Source: Pseudonocardiales bacterium
GTDB taxonomy: Bacteria > Actinomycetota > Actinomycetes > Mycobacteriales > Jatrophihabitantaceae
NCBI GenBank assembly: GCA_003243915.1
Contig: QHCC01000184.1
Span: 1 to 38,678 of the forward strand
DNA: 38,678 bases
Direction of reading: 5' to 3'
The notes beneath the pieces are model-generated. The model worked only from the letters and a program-made list of their open reading frames with translations, searched no databases and was not told where the DNA came from. Positions within the stretch are counted from its first letter, which is position 1. Each line of letters opens with the position of its first letter. Below are positions 1-8,612 of this stretch, in pieces. Both the position numbers and the translations under genes were made by a program.

Positions 1-1234
1 ACCGGAAGTTGTTCACCGCGCCGGCGATCTTGCCGTCCTCGACCAGGTAGACGCCGTCGCGGGTGAGCCCGGTCAACAGCAGCGTCTGCGGGTCGACCTC
101 GCGGATGTACCACAGGCAGGTCAGCAGGAGGCCGCGTTCGGTATCGGCGACCATCTGCTCGATGCTCTTTCCGTCGCCGGCCGTGCTGTGCAGCAGCAGG
201 TTGCCGATGAACGGACGAGCTTCGGAGCCGGTCTTCGCCGCCCAGCCGCGCGTACGGATCAGGTTGGCGAGCGTTCCCTCGCTGATCCAGTCCGTCGCCC
301 CGAGCGCGGCGCCGTTGTCGAAGACCGACTGCAGGCCACCCTCGGACTCGGTCACTATCTCGAACGGAGGGCATTGCAGGCCGGGCGAGTCCGGATCCGA
401 GCTCAGCGACAGCGCGAGATTCGACAGCTGCTCGCCGAGGCGGGTCGCGCCGCCGCTGCGCGAGTAGACGTTGCGGCCCTCCTCCGCGTCGCGAGCCGAG
501 GAGGTCCAGTAGGCGTAGATCATCAGGTCGGCCACAGCCGACGGCGGCAGGATCGTCTCGTACCGTCCGGCGGGCAGGTCGATCTGGTTGTCCGCCCAGT
601 CCAGCCTGGTGCCCAGCGTGTCGGTCAGCGCCGCGACGTCGACGTCGGTGAAGTCCTGCGAGTGCGCTCCGGACCACGCCGAGCGGGTGTAGTCGGCAGA
701 CTTGCCGTTGATCTCGATGCGCCCGTCCGGCTGGTCGAAGCGCCGGCGCAGACCCGTCGAGGTGCCGAGGAAATGCGACGTCAGCTGGTGCTCGGCGAAA
801 CCGAAGAGCAGCCGGTCGGACTTGCGCCAGCGCTCGAATGCCGCACCGAGCGCGGGGGCGAACTGCTCGAACACCTCGACGCTCGTCTCGGCGGGATCCG
901 CTGACCAGTCGTCGCCGTGTTCGTAGGCAGCGACGAGGGGTGCCGCGTCATCGGCCGGCCCGGCACCACGGCCGGCCTGCTCGGACGCACGGACCAGATC
1001 GGACAGCTCGTCGGGATTGGTGACCGCCCGGGTGACGACGCCGGCGCTGGTGCCGGCCGGGCCGTCGAACGTCGAGATCACGGTGACCGACCGCGAGCGC
1101 ATCTGGCCATTGGTCGTCAGGCTGTTCGCCGCCCAGCGCAGGTTGGTCTCGGAATGCTCCGAGGCGATGACGATGCAGCCGTCCGCACCGGACTCCGCCA
1201 GGGCCTGCTCGGTCAATTCCTGTGGCGAGCTCAT
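1..1234 (-). CDS. tldE: TldE/PmbA-type metalloprotease subunit (partial, C-terminus beyond window)
   Basis: About 411 codons are visible, reading from ATG at 1234 towards position 1, where the gene is cut near its C-terminus. The visible end contains GAVNNFR, a motif typical of the end of TldD/PmbA proteins. No HExxxH motif is present, as expected for the TldE subunit, which pairs with the catalytic TldD. In characterised systems the TldD/TldE heterodimer degrades or trims unfolded peptides and modified-peptide precursors in the cytoplasm. The start overlaps the tldD stop by 4 bp (ATGA), so the two are translationally coupled with tldD first. Identification is confident; the substrate is unknown, and no precursor peptide gene is evident nearby. 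Confidence 0.9.
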   Translation of the reverse strand, partial: MSSPQELTEQALAESGADGCIVIASEHSETNLRWAANSLTTNGQMRSRSVTVISTFDGPAGTSAGVVTRAVTNPDELSDLVRASEQAGRGAGPADDAAPLVAAYEHGDDWSADPAETSVEVFEQFAPALGAAFERWRKSDRLLFGFAEHQLTSHFLGTSTGLRRRFDQPDGRIEINGKSADYTRSAWSGAHSQDFTDVDVAALTDTLGTRLDWADNQIDLPAGRYETILPPSAVADLMIYAYWTSSARDAEEGRNVYSRSGGATRLGEQLSNLALSLSSDPDSPGLQCPPFEIVTESEGGLQSVFDNGAALGATDWISEGTLANLIRTRGWAAKTGSEARPFIGNLLLHSTAGDGKSIEQMVADTERGLLLTCLWYIREVDPQTLLLTGLTRDGVYLVEDGKIAGAVNNFR

Positions 1235-2736
1235 CGGCCGCCCTCCGACACTGTGTTCAGGACGTTGACGCCGCGGAACAGGGCGGCCGGGCAGCCGTGC
1301 GACACCGCCGCGACCTGGCCGGGCTGGCCCTTGCCGCAATTGAATGCACCGCCCAGCACGTAGGTCTGCGGACCGCCGACCGCCTCCATCGAGCCCCAGA
1401 ACTCGGTTGTCGTGGCCTGGTAAGCGACGTCGCGCAGCTGGCCGGTCAGCGTGCCGTTCTCGATGCGGTGGAACTGCTGCCCGGTGAACTGGAAGTTGAA
1501 CCGCTGCATGTCGATGGACCACGAACGGTCGCCGACGATGTAGATGCCGCGCTCGACGCGAGTGATCAACTCATCGGTGGATGGCCCGTCCGGTGCCGGC
1601 TGTAGGGACACGTTTGCCATTCGCTGCAAGGGAATGTGTCCGGAGGAGTCCGCGAAGGCGCAGCCATTCGATCGGCCGAAATCGTTGTCCTGGGCCATCT
1701 GGCGGTTGAGTTGGTAGCCCACCAGGGTGCCCGCGCGCACGATGTCGAACTCGCTCGTGGCTACGCCCTCGTCGTCGTAACCGATCGTGGCCAGCCCGTG
1801 CTCGACTGTGCGATCGCCGGTGATGTTCATGACCGGACTGCCGTAGGCCAGGCTGTTCAACTTGTCGAGCGTCGCGAACGATGTCCCGGCATAGGCGGCC
1901 TCGTAGCCCAGGGCGCGATCGAGCTCCGTAGCGTGCCCGATGGACTCGTGAATCGTCAGCCACAGGTTGGACGGGTCGATCACCAGGTCGAATCGGCCCG
2001 CCTCGACGCTCGGCGCCTTCACGTGCTCGGCCAGCAGGGCGGGCAGTTCGGCGATCTCGGCGTCGAAGTCCCAGCCGGTGCCGGTGAGGTATTCCCACCC
2101 GCGACCGGCCGGCGGCGCCACCGTGCGCATCGAGGAGAAGGCACCCGCACCACGGTCGACGTTGACCGCGGTGAAGTCCGGATGAACGCGCACCCGCTGC
2201 TGCGTGGTCATCGTGCCTGCGGTGTCGGCGTAGAACTTGTTCTCCAGAACCTGCACGAGGTGCGCGTCGACGTGATCGACACCGTCGGCGCTGAGCAGCC
2301 GCTCGGACAGCTCGGTCAGCCGGCCGGTGCGCTCAGGCTCGGGGACCTCGAACGGGTCGACGTCGTAGGCGGAGACCCAGGTGACGTCGGCGTACACCGG
2401 CTCCGGCGCGAGCACGACGGGCTCGGAGCTGAGCACCCGGCTGATCTTCGCGGTGGCCACCGCCTGGTCCGCCAACCGGGCAGCCGCCTCGGCGGTACGG
2501 GTGATGCCGCTGGCGAAGCCCCAGGCGCCGCCGTGCACGACGCGCACGGCCAGCCCGACGTCCTCGGTATCGGTGCTCGAGTCCAGGTGGGCATCGCGCA
2601 GGCTCAGGGTGCCGACCCGAATCCGCTCCAGGCGGAAGTCGGCGTGCTCGACGCCGAGCTCGCGGGCGCGGTTCAGCGCCGCCCCGGCGAGTTCGCGCCC
2701 GGGCAGCGCGAGGAAGGACGGGTCGATGTCGGGCAT
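1231..2736 (-). CDS. tldD: TldD-type zinc metalloprotease, catalytic subunit
   Basis: A 501-aa protein of the TldD/PmbA family (peptidase U62). The HESIGH sequence at residues 263-268 provides the HExxxH zinc site (H263, H268, catalytic E264), followed by an ATELDRALGYEAAYAG stretch typical of TldD. The C-terminal part contains FNCGKGQPGQ, the usual family signature. It should form a cytoplasmic heterodimer with the TldE encoded directly downstream with a 4-bp overlap. No signal peptide is seen. No Shine-Dalgarno sequence precedes the ATG, but TAGGTT lies 6 nt upstream, suggesting a leaderless message. Length and motifs are complete, so it is probably functional. Confidence 0.95.
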   Translation of the reverse strand: MPDIDPSFLALPGRELAGAALNRARELGVEHADFRLERIRVGTLSLRDAHLDSSTDTEDVGLAVRVVHGGAWGFASGITRTAEAAARLADQAVATAKISRVLSSEPVVLAPEPVYADVTWVSAYDVDPFEVPEPERTGRLTELSERLLSADGVDHVDAHLVQVLENKFYADTAGTMTTQQRVRVHPDFTAVNVDRGAGAFSSMRTVAPPAGRGWEYLTGTGWDFDAEIAELPALLAEHVKAPSVEAGRFDLVIDPSNLWLTIHESIGHATELDRALGYEAAYAGTSFATLDKLNSLAYGSPVMNITGDRTVEHGLATIGYDDEGVATSEFDIVRAGTLVGYQLNRQMAQDNDFGRSNGCAFADSSGHIPLQRMANVSLQPAPDGPSTDELITRVERGIYIVGDRSWSIDMQRFNFQFTGQQFHRIENGTLTGQLRDVAYQATTTEFWGSMEAVGGPQTYVLGGAFNCGKGQPGQVAAVSHGCPAALFRGVNVLNTVSEGGR

Positions 2737-2742
2737 TGCTCG

Positions 2743-2748
2743 AACCTA
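2743..2748 (-). promoter_or_regulatory. Putative -10 box of leaderless tldD-tldE transcript
   Basis: TAGGTT on the minus strand lies 6 nt before the tldD ATG. This fits the actinobacterial TANNNT -10 consensus placed so that transcription begins at the start codon. No clear -35 element was recognised. Confidence 0.45.
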
Positions 2749-2838
2749 GCTGGTCGTCGACGGTGAGCGGGCAGGTGACTGCACCCCAGAGGCCCCCGTG
2801 CGGTCCGGCCCCGCAACCAGCGTGCGGGCCGGTGTAGC

Positions 2839-4314
2839 TCAGCAGACCGACAGCCCGCCCTGATAGCCCTTCACGAAGGACTGAATACGCTGCAGGCCGG
2901 TGGTGCCGCGTGAGCCGTACGCCTTGTCCTGGCCGACGAGGCTGAGCATTGCCGAGGTCGCCTCGTCCATGTCCGGCGGAGACAGCGCGAACGCGTGCGA
3001 TGTGCTCGTGCCGGCGACGTTGATGTCCTTCGCGTAAGCCCCGGTGTAGCAGCTCGCGGCGAGCAGGGCGTCCTTTCCGTCCATGGGACGGTTGAACAAC
3101 TGGTGCCGCACGGCCATGCCCCATCCCACGGCGAACAGGGTGCCCAGCGCGAAGTCCGCCGGCTGGTGCTCCAGTAGCGAGACCTTGTGCGTGTCGCGAC
3201 TGATGGTCTTGTCGTCCAGGCTGTTGTAGGCCTCAGACGCGAAGCTGTTGCTGAAGTAGACGGTGTTGTCGTCAGGGCAGTAGCCGAACTCGCTCGAGGT
3301 GTCCGAAGCGCACTTGGGGTGTTCGGCCTGCGCGATCTTGACATCGGTCCAGTTCTTGCCGATCAGCTGGGCGGCGGCCTTCCAGAACCGGTTCAGGTCG
3401 GGCTGCAGGCCGCCGGCGGTGCTGTCCGTCTTCGGATCGTTGGGGTTGATCACCTGCGCGAGGGTTTCGTTGCCTCCGGACTTGTAGTCGGTGTCGGTCA
3501 CGAACGGGCGTTCGGTGAACTTGCGGTCGAAGTACTGCCTCGCATAACAGAACGTCGGTCCGTGCAGCAGTCCGTCGTCGATGGCGCTGAGCCGATCGAA
3601 GCCGTTGCCATGGGAGATGTCCTGCGGCGAGGAGGGGGTGGAGTCGCGCACCTGCAGGTAGCCGGTCAGCGCCTCGTCGACCTGCTCGGGCGTCGCCCGG
3701 AAGTGCGCTGTCTGGTTCTTCAGGATGCTGGCCAGGAAGGCCCCAGCCGCGCAGTCGGCCTGGGACTCGAAGTCGATCGTGGGCAGGTCCAGCTTGTAGT
3801 TCCCGGTGCGGAATTGCAACGCGTGTCCGAACTCGTGAGCGAAGGCGAGGGCGATGAGGAGCGTGCCGTACTTCTGGGCGAGGACGGGCACCAGGTGCGC
3901 CTGGGCGCGGTCCCACACGATCGAGTCGTCCACGAAACAGAAGAACGCGTTGTTGACGACGGCCTTGGCGCTGCGCGCGATGCAGCCGTCCTTCGCGGCG
4001 GGCCCGCTCACACTGCCCGTGTCGACGACCTGCTGCCCGTCGACGGAGAAGTAGCCGCCCTTGACCGGGGGTAACGAGGCACCATTGGCAATGCTCGGGT
4101 AGTTGACCTTCCAGAACGCGACGACGTCGCTGAGGCTGTTCTTCACCGTGGTGTCGAACTGGTTGCCGGAGTCGCCGACGACGGTCAGGTCGGCGTCGGC
4201 CGCAACCCGCAGCGACGGCGTGCCGTTGGTGACCGTGGAGCATGCGCTGAGTGCGAGCGTAGCTGCGGCGACAACGGCTGCCACCTGCATCGATCTGCCG
4301 AATCGCCTGTGCAC
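2839..4314 (-). CDS. Exported zinc metallopeptidase lipoprotein
   Basis: A 491-aa protein with an N-terminal basic stretch, a hydrophobic segment and the lipobox L-S-A-C at residues 22-25, so it is predicted to be anchored to the outer face of the membrane at Cys25. A HEFGH zinc motif sits at residues 160-164, with ESQADC following at 183-188. That spacing (HExxH, then E..AD) matches the neutral zinc metallopeptidase family typified by YpfJ (Zn_peptidase), with E183 as the likely third ligand. The GTG start at 4314 is supported by a GGAGGGAG ribosome-binding site. The first 100 or so residues and the long C-terminal part have no recognised domain. It is transcribed in the same direction as tldD but separated by about 100 bp, so cotranscription is possible but unproven. 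The substrate is unknown. Confidence 0.85.
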   Translation of the reverse strand: MHRRFGRSMQVAAVVAAATLALSACSTVTNGTPSLRVAADADLTVVGDSGNQFDTTVKNSLSDVVAFWKVNYPSIANGASLPPVKGGYFSVDGQQVVDTGSVSGPAAKDGCIARSAKAVVNNAFFCFVDDSIVWDRAQAHLVPVLAQKYGTLLIALAFAHEFGHALQFRTGNYKLDLPTIDFESQADCAAGAFLASILKNQTAHFRATPEQVDEALTGYLQVRDSTPSSPQDISHGNGFDRLSAIDDGLLHGPTFCYARQYFDRKFTERPFVTDTDYKSGGNETLAQVINPNDPKTDSTAGGLQPDLNRFWKAAAQLIGKNWTDVKIAQAEHPKCASDTSSEFGYCPDDNTVYFSNSFASEAYNSLDDKTISRDTHKVSLLEHQPADFALGTLFAVGWGMAVRHQLFNRPMDGKDALLAASCYTGAYAKDINVAGTSTSHAFALSPPDMDEATSAMLSLVGQDKAYGSRGTTGLQRIQSFVKGYQGGLSVC

Positions 4315-4409
4315 GACGGCTCCCTCCGGTCGTCAAACCCTGGCGGCAGTCTAAGGCCGCCGGCGGTGGTGCGACATGGATCCCCCACCGAGTTTGGGAC
4401 ACTGTAATA

Positions 4410-4772
4410 GTGGGACGGCATTCGGCACCGGACGACGACGAGCCGTCCGACGCGCCTGCGGGTGCGCTCGTCGAAGTCGCTCACGGCCGCCACCAGAGCC
4501 CGGATGCCCAGGGGGACGCGCAGGCCAAGGCTGTCCGGGAGAGCGCGACGCACGGCGACCTGCGGCTGCTGCGGGAGCAACCCGGGCTGCGGGCGCGCTG
4601 CGCCGCCGCGGCGATCGTGCCGTTCCTGCTCTACACGGCGGCGTTGGCCATCATCGGCCGCACCGACGTCTACCTGTTGTGGGTGTGGATCCCGACCGTC
4701 CTCGCGGGAATCGCGGTGGGCGCCTTCCTCGACGCCGCGCACCGGCGCGAGCGCGACGCCGCCGCCGGCTGA
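4410..4772 (+). CDS. Small two-helix membrane protein of unknown function
   Basis: A 120-aa protein starting at GTG. The first 65 residues are polar and charged, beginning MGRHSAPDDDEPSD, a type of N-terminus often seen in small actinobacterial membrane proteins. Two hydrophobic segments follow at about residues 67-83 and 88-106, and the end is Arg-rich and probably cytoplasmic. It diverges from the metallopeptidase gene (95-bp gap) and converges on the CapA-like gene (23-bp gap). I do not recognise a domain. Coding potential is supported by the membrane pattern and by tight packing between flanking genes. Confidence 0.65.
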   Translation: MGRHSAPDDDEPSDAPAGALVEVAHGRHQSPDAQGDAQAKAVRESATHGDLRLLREQPGLRARCAAAAIVPFLLYTAALAIIGRTDVYLLWVWIPTVLAGIAVGAFLDAAHRRERDAAAG

Positions 4773-4795
4773 CGGCTCTGGCGAGGCACTCGTCA

Positions 4796-6019
4796 CTACT
4801 TGTCGATGACGAAGCCCTGCTTGCCGGCGCCGTACGCGTCGACGTAGCCCACGATCTGGTCGTAGGCGTGCTGGTAGGTGGCGCGTTGGGGGGCCGGCGT
4901 CGTCGGGTCGGCGAGAGCCGCGGGCAGGTCGATCAGGCGCAGCTTCGGTGCGTCGTCCATCCACGTCGGGATGGCCTCGGCTCTGGTGATCTTGAACGTG
5001 TGCGGCGCCACCTCGGTGAACGTGAACTTCGGCATGATGCCCTCGCGGCTCTCGGCGATGGGGTCGGCATGGCGGGAGATCTGGTTTCCCATGCAGTAGA
5101 TCACCCACTTGCCGTGGAGCTGCTCGCTCGGCTGCACCACGTGGGCGTGATCGCCGAGGATCACGTCGACGTCCGGCGAGGCCAGCAGCGCCGCGGCTTG
5201 GTCGCGCTGCTGCTGGGTGGCCAGGTGGTCGTACTCGGTGCCCCAGTGCAGCGACAGCACGACGATGTCGGCGCCGGCCTGCTTGGCGCGGCGTGCCGCG
5301 GCCAGGATCGTCGGCACGTCGGTGAGGTTGGCCAGCCACGGCTGTCCGGCCGGCAACGGGATGCCGTTGAAGCCGAACGCGTAGGCCAGCTGGGCGATCT
5401 TCACCCCGTTGCGGGTAGTGATGATCAGCGGCTGGGCGGCCTCTGCGGCGCTGCGCGCGCTGCCGGTGTGCTTCAGGCCGGCGGCGTCCAACTCGTCAAG
5501 GGTGCGCTTGACGCCGGTGTAGCCCTGGTCGAGGGAGTGGTTGGACGCCGACGTGCAGGACGTGTAGCCGACGCCCTTGAGCGCGGTGAGTACCTGGGGT
5601 GGTGCGTTGAAATTGGGCCAGCCGGCGAAGGGGCCTTGCGGCGGGGCGAGGGGCGTCTCCATCTCGCACGTCGCGAGGTCGACACCCTTGGTGGCCGCGG
5701 CGATGCCCGCATACATCGGCCCGAAGTCGTAGCCGGACCTGCCCTCGGCCAGAGCATCCGCATGGGCCTGTTCCCACAGCGGCGGGTGGATCAGGACGTC
5801 GCCCGAGCCGAGGACGGTCACGGTGCGCGCCGCGGTCCTGGTGGGCCTGGGCGCCGGCGCGGACTGGGTCGCGGCGGTATCGCGCGGCGGCGTGATCGTG
5901 ACGATCGACGAGGGCGGCGCCGAGGTGCGCTTCGTCTCGGCGGACGGGCTCGTGCAAGCGCTCAGGACGACACCGGCCGCCACCGCGATCCCGAGTGCCC
6001 CCGCGCTGCGCCACGCCAC
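4796..6019 (-). CDS. CapA-family lipoprotein (poly-gamma-glutamate synthesis-type metallophosphatase fold)
   Basis: A 407-aa protein with a lipoprotein signal (lipobox L-S-A-C at residues 19-22), a Ser/Thr/Pro-rich linker, then a PGA_cap domain from about residue 70. Family motifs visible are GSGDVLIH, the ASNHSLDQG block, LHWGTEY and GDHAHVVQP, which supply the Asp, Asn and His residues expected to bind two metals. Family members act in poly-gamma-glutamate capsule synthesis, or more broadly as exported calcineurin-like hydrolases. No capB or capC gene is seen nearby, so an actual capsule role is not supported here. The GTG start lacks a Shine-Dalgarno sequence but has TAGCGT 6 nt upstream. 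Confidence 0.88.
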   Translation of the reverse strand: MAWRSAGALGIAVAAGVVLSACTSPSAETKRTSAPPSSIVTITPPRDTAATQSAPAPRPTRTAARTVTVLGSGDVLIHPPLWEQAHADALAEGRSGYDFGPMYAGIAAATKGVDLATCEMETPLAPPQGPFAGWPNFNAPPQVLTALKGVGYTSCTSASNHSLDQGYTGVKRTLDELDAAGLKHTGSARSAAEAAQPLIITTRNGVKIAQLAYAFGFNGIPLPAGQPWLANLTDVPTILAAARRAKQAGADIVVLSLHWGTEYDHLATQQQRDQAAALLASPDVDVILGDHAHVVQPSEQLHGKWVIYCMGNQISRHADPIAESREGIMPKFTFTEVAPHTFKITRAEAIPTWMDDAPKLRLIDLPAALADPTTPAPQRATYQHAYDQIVGYVDAYGAGKQGFVIDK

Positions 6020-6025
6020 GCGGGC

Positions 6026-6031
6026 ACGCTA
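6026..6031 (-). promoter_or_regulatory. Putative -10 box of leaderless capA-like gene
   Basis: TAGCGT on the minus strand is followed by 6 nt and then the GTG start. It lies between the coding start and the large inverted repeat at 6052-6112, whose arms would cover the expected -35 region. Confidence 0.4.
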
Positions 6032-6051
6032 CCGCGCCAGGCGGGGGGTGC

Positions 6052-6112
6052 GTGTTTTCCCCGCTGGTGACCGGTTGCGCGGGCGGAAACCGGTCACCAG
6101 CGGGGAAAACAC
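6052..6112. repeat. 25-bp perfect inverted repeat (possible terminator)
   Basis: The arms at 6052-6076 and 6088-6112 are exact reverse complements over 25 bp, separated by an 11-nt loop (6077-6087). The outer ends are GTGTTTTCCCC and GGGGAAAACAC. The structure begins 19 bp past the stop codon of the acyl-CoA dehydrogenase gene at 6132 and ends 32 bp before the capA-like start. It is therefore well placed to terminate the fatty-acid operon, although no T-tract follows on either strand. A repetitive extragenic element is an alternative. The structure itself is certain; the role is inferred. Confidence 0.85.
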
Positions 6113-6131
6113 CGGTGCCCCGGCGGGCAGG

Positions 6132-7238
6132 TCAGCCGGCGGCGGGCAGGTCTACGAGCTCCCCCAGGCGGGCGCGGTGCCGGGCCGCGGTGCCGAGCGC
6201 GATCGCGTCGGCCTTCGCCCGTTTGAGGTACAGGTGTGCCGGGTGCTCCCAGGTGAAGCCGATGCCGCCGTGTAGCTGCACGCACTCCTCGGCCGCCCGG
6301 ACGGCGACGGGCGAGCAGTAGGCCTGTGCCAGCGAGGCGGCCACCGCGGCGTCCGGGTCGCCGTCGGCCACGCAGGTGACCGCGTAGCGCGCCACTGCCC
6401 GCGCCTGGGTGACCCCGGCCCACATGTCAGCCATCCGGTGTTTGAGCGCCTGGTAGGAACCGATCTGGCGGCCGAACTGGTAGCGCGTCAGTAGGTGCTC
6501 GACCGTCATCTCCAGGCATCGCTGCGCCAGGCCGAGCTGCTCGGCGGCCAGGAGTGCAGCACCGGTTGTGAGCGCAACCTGGACCGCACTCACGGCGTCT
6601 GCGCCCGAGGCGATCAGCTCACCTGGCGCTGCGTCGAACGTGACGTCGCACAGCGGACGGGTGAGGTCGAGCGAGCCGACGGCGTCGCGGCGGGTGGCGG
6701 CGGCGTCGACAACGAACAGCGCCGGTTCGTCGCCCACCAGGCAGGGCACGAGCAGCTGATCCGCGCTGCGGGCATCGGCCACGTCGCGCACCGTGCCGCT
6801 CAGCAGCCCGTCGCTGTGGCGGACCGCCGCGGGGAACGTGCCGGGCCCGCCGGGCCCAGTCGATAGCGGCATGGCCAGCGCCGCGGTCACCGCCGCGGAG
6901 GCGAGCCGCTTGACGAGGTCGTCGGCGCCGGCCCGGATCGCGAGCGCAGTGGCCATGACGGTGCTGCCGAGGAACGGCGTTGCGGCGACCGATCGGCCGA
7001 GCTCCTCGGCGACGACGGCGGTCTCCCGCCAGGACGCGCCCTGCCCGGCAGCTGACTCCGGCACCGCCAGGCCCGCGGCGCCGAGGTCGACGGCAAGCGA
7101 GCGCCACAGCGCCGGATCGTAGAGCTCGTCAGTCTCGGTTCGGGCCAGCACAGCCGGCCAGGGCGCACGGTCGGCGAGCAGGTTGCGCACGCTGGATCGC
7201 AGCTGCTCCTCGACGTCGCTGTACAGGAGGTCGCTCAT
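6132..7238 (-). CDS. Acyl-CoA dehydrogenase, small FadE subunit
   Basis: A 368-aa acyl-CoA dehydrogenase-fold protein. The C-terminal FAD-binding helices show RYQFGRQIGSYQALKH, and near the end CVQLHGGIGFTWEHP, both typical of the family. The protein is shorter than classical enzymes and lacks the C-terminal E-G-T type segment that carries the catalytic Glu in medium-chain dehydrogenases. In actinobacteria, adjacent fadE genes of unequal type often encode an alpha2beta2 heterotetramer (for example ChsE1-ChsE2 of cholesterol side-chain degradation); that is the inferred role here together with the 400-aa enzyme upstream. The substrate is not determined; a CoA thioester of a branched or ring-bearing chain is possible. 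Confidence 0.88.
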   Translation of the reverse strand: MSDLLYSDVEEQLRSSVRNLLADRAPWPAVLARTETDELYDPALWRSLAVDLGAAGLAVPESAAGQGASWRETAVVAEELGRSVAATPFLGSTVMATALAIRAGADDLVKRLASAAVTAALAMPLSTGPGGPGTFPAAVRHSDGLLSGTVRDVADARSADQLLVPCLVGDEPALFVVDAAATRRDAVGSLDLTRPLCDVTFDAAPGELIASGADAVSAVQVALTTGAALLAAEQLGLAQRCLEMTVEHLLTRYQFGRQIGSYQALKHRMADMWAGVTQARAVARYAVTCVADGDPDAAVAASLAQAYCSPVAVRAAEECVQLHGGIGFTWEHPAHLYLKRAKADAIALGTAARHRARLGELVDLPAAG

Positions 7239-7296
7239 CGGTCCACCCCCTGACTCGCCCCGAGTGGACAGTTACGCGTCCAGTGGGCACCTACAC

Positions 7297-7360
7297 GTGA
7301 CCGCTCGCGCAACAAGTGACCGCTCGCAGGGGACGGCGCACGGGACGTCGCAGGGGACGG
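7297..7360. repeat. Two pairs of short direct repeats between the fadE genes
   Basis: GTGACCGCTCGC occurs at 7297-7308 and again at 7316-7327 (period 19). TCGCAGGGGACGG occurs at 7324-7336 and 7348-7360 (period 24). They fill most of the 139-bp gap between the two acyl-CoA dehydrogenase genes. Function is unknown; a protein-binding region or slippage products are both possible. Confidence 0.7.
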
Positions 7361-7377
7361 GGAACGGGTTGGCGCTC

Positions 7378-8580
7378 TCACTTGGGCAGGTCCTTCCAGG
7401 CGACGGTCTTGTCGGCGCGGATCTCGCCCGGCAGGCCCAGGACCCGCTCGGCGATGATGTTGCGCAGGATCTCCGAGGTGCCGCCCTCGATCGAATTCCC
7501 CTTGGCCCGCAGGTAGCGGTAGCCGGGCGAGCGGCCCAGGAAGTCCACCGCCGCCGGGCGCTCGCTGCGCCAGGTATCGCCGGACCAGTCCTCGTAGCGC
7601 AGCCCCTCCGCGCCGAGGAGGTCCAGCTCGAATCCGGTGATCTCCTGGTTCAGCCGCGCGAAGGCCAGCTTGGCTGCTGACCCCTCCGGCCCGGGCGCGC
7701 CTACGGCCAGCTGCTGGCGCAGCCGCAGCCCGGTCAACCGGGTCGCCTCGGCCTCGACCCACAGCCGCATCAACTCGTCGTGCGCCGCCGCCGTGCGCAA
7801 CTCCGGACGCGATCGCCAGGCGGCTGCGACCGCCGAGATGGCGCCGCTCTCTCGCGGAGCCGGGCCGCCTCCTATCGCGACCCGCTCGTTCATCAGCGTG
7901 GTCTGCGCCACCCGCCAGCCGTCGCCGATCTCGCCCAGCCGGTAGTCGTCCGGGATGCGCACGTCGGTCAGGAACACCTCGTTGAACTCTGCTTCCCCGG
8001 TGAGCTGGCGCAGCGGGCGCACCTCGACGCCGTTCGCGGACATGTCCAGCGCGAAGTAGGTCATGCCCTTGTGCTTGGGCACGTCCGGGTCGGTGCGGGT
8101 GACCAGGATGGCCCAGCGCGCCTCGTGGGCCTGCGACGTCCACACCTTCTGCCCGTTGACGACCCAGTCACCTCCGGTGCCGTCGCGCACCGCCCGGGTG
8201 CCGAGCGCGGCCAGATCGGAGCCGGCGCCAGGCTCACTGAAAAGCTGGCACCACACCTGCTCACCGGTCCACAGCGGCCGCAGCCAGCGCTGGCGCTGCG
8301 CGTCGGTGCCGTGGGTGAGGATGGTCGGCGCGGCCATGCCCAGGCCGATGCCGATTCGTCGCGGGTCATTGGTGGGAGCGGCGGCGCTTGCGAGTTCGGC
8401 ATCGACGACCGCCTGTAGCGCGCGCGGCGCGTCCAGGCCACCGAGGCCGGCCGGGAAATGCACCCAGGCCAGGCCGGCGTCGAATTGGGCGCGCAGGAAC
8501 TCCATGCGGTCGCCCCGCGGGTCCTGGGACGCCAGCAGTTGCCGTACCCGCCCGCGCAGGTCGTCCTCAGTGATGGTCAT
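7378..8580 (-). CDS. Acyl-CoA dehydrogenase, large FadE subunit
   Basis: A 400-aa acyl-CoA dehydrogenase. The middle beta domain carries WCQLFSEPGAGSDLA and NGQKVWTSQAHEA, the FAD and substrate contact signatures. The C-terminus has EGGTSEILRNIIAERVLG, the family's usual terminal segment. It oxidises an acyl-CoA to a trans-2-enoyl-CoA and passes electrons to electron-transfer flavoprotein. The ATG at 8580 is preceded by AAGGAG. It lies 32 bp after the MaoC hydratase gene and before the small FadE gene, so dehydrogenation and hydration steps are encoded together. It probably assembles with the 368-aa partner. Substrate specificity is not visible. Confidence 0.92.
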   Translation of the reverse strand: MTITEDDLRGRVRQLLASQDPRGDRMEFLRAQFDAGLAWVHFPAGLGGLDAPRALQAVVDAELASAAAPTNDPRRIGIGLGMAAPTILTHGTDAQRQRWLRPLWTGEQVWCQLFSEPGAGSDLAALGTRAVRDGTGGDWVVNGQKVWTSQAHEARWAILVTRTDPDVPKHKGMTYFALDMSANGVEVRPLRQLTGEAEFNEVFLTDVRIPDDYRLGEIGDGWRVAQTTLMNERVAIGGGPAPRESGAISAVAAAWRSRPELRTAAAHDELMRLWVEAEATRLTGLRLRQQLAVGAPGPEGSAAKLAFARLNQEITGFELDLLGAEGLRYEDWSGDTWRSERPAAVDFLGRSPGYRYLRAKGNSIEGGTSEILRNIIAERVLGLPGEIRADKTVAWKDLPK

Positions 8581-8612
8581 TCGACGCGGCTCTCCTTATT
8601 TCGCAAGGCGGT

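Noticed and set aside
4315-4409. TGTAAT as a -10 box of the small membrane protein gene
   Set aside because: It is only 1 nt before the GTG, too close for a leaderless start, and no -35 could be placed.
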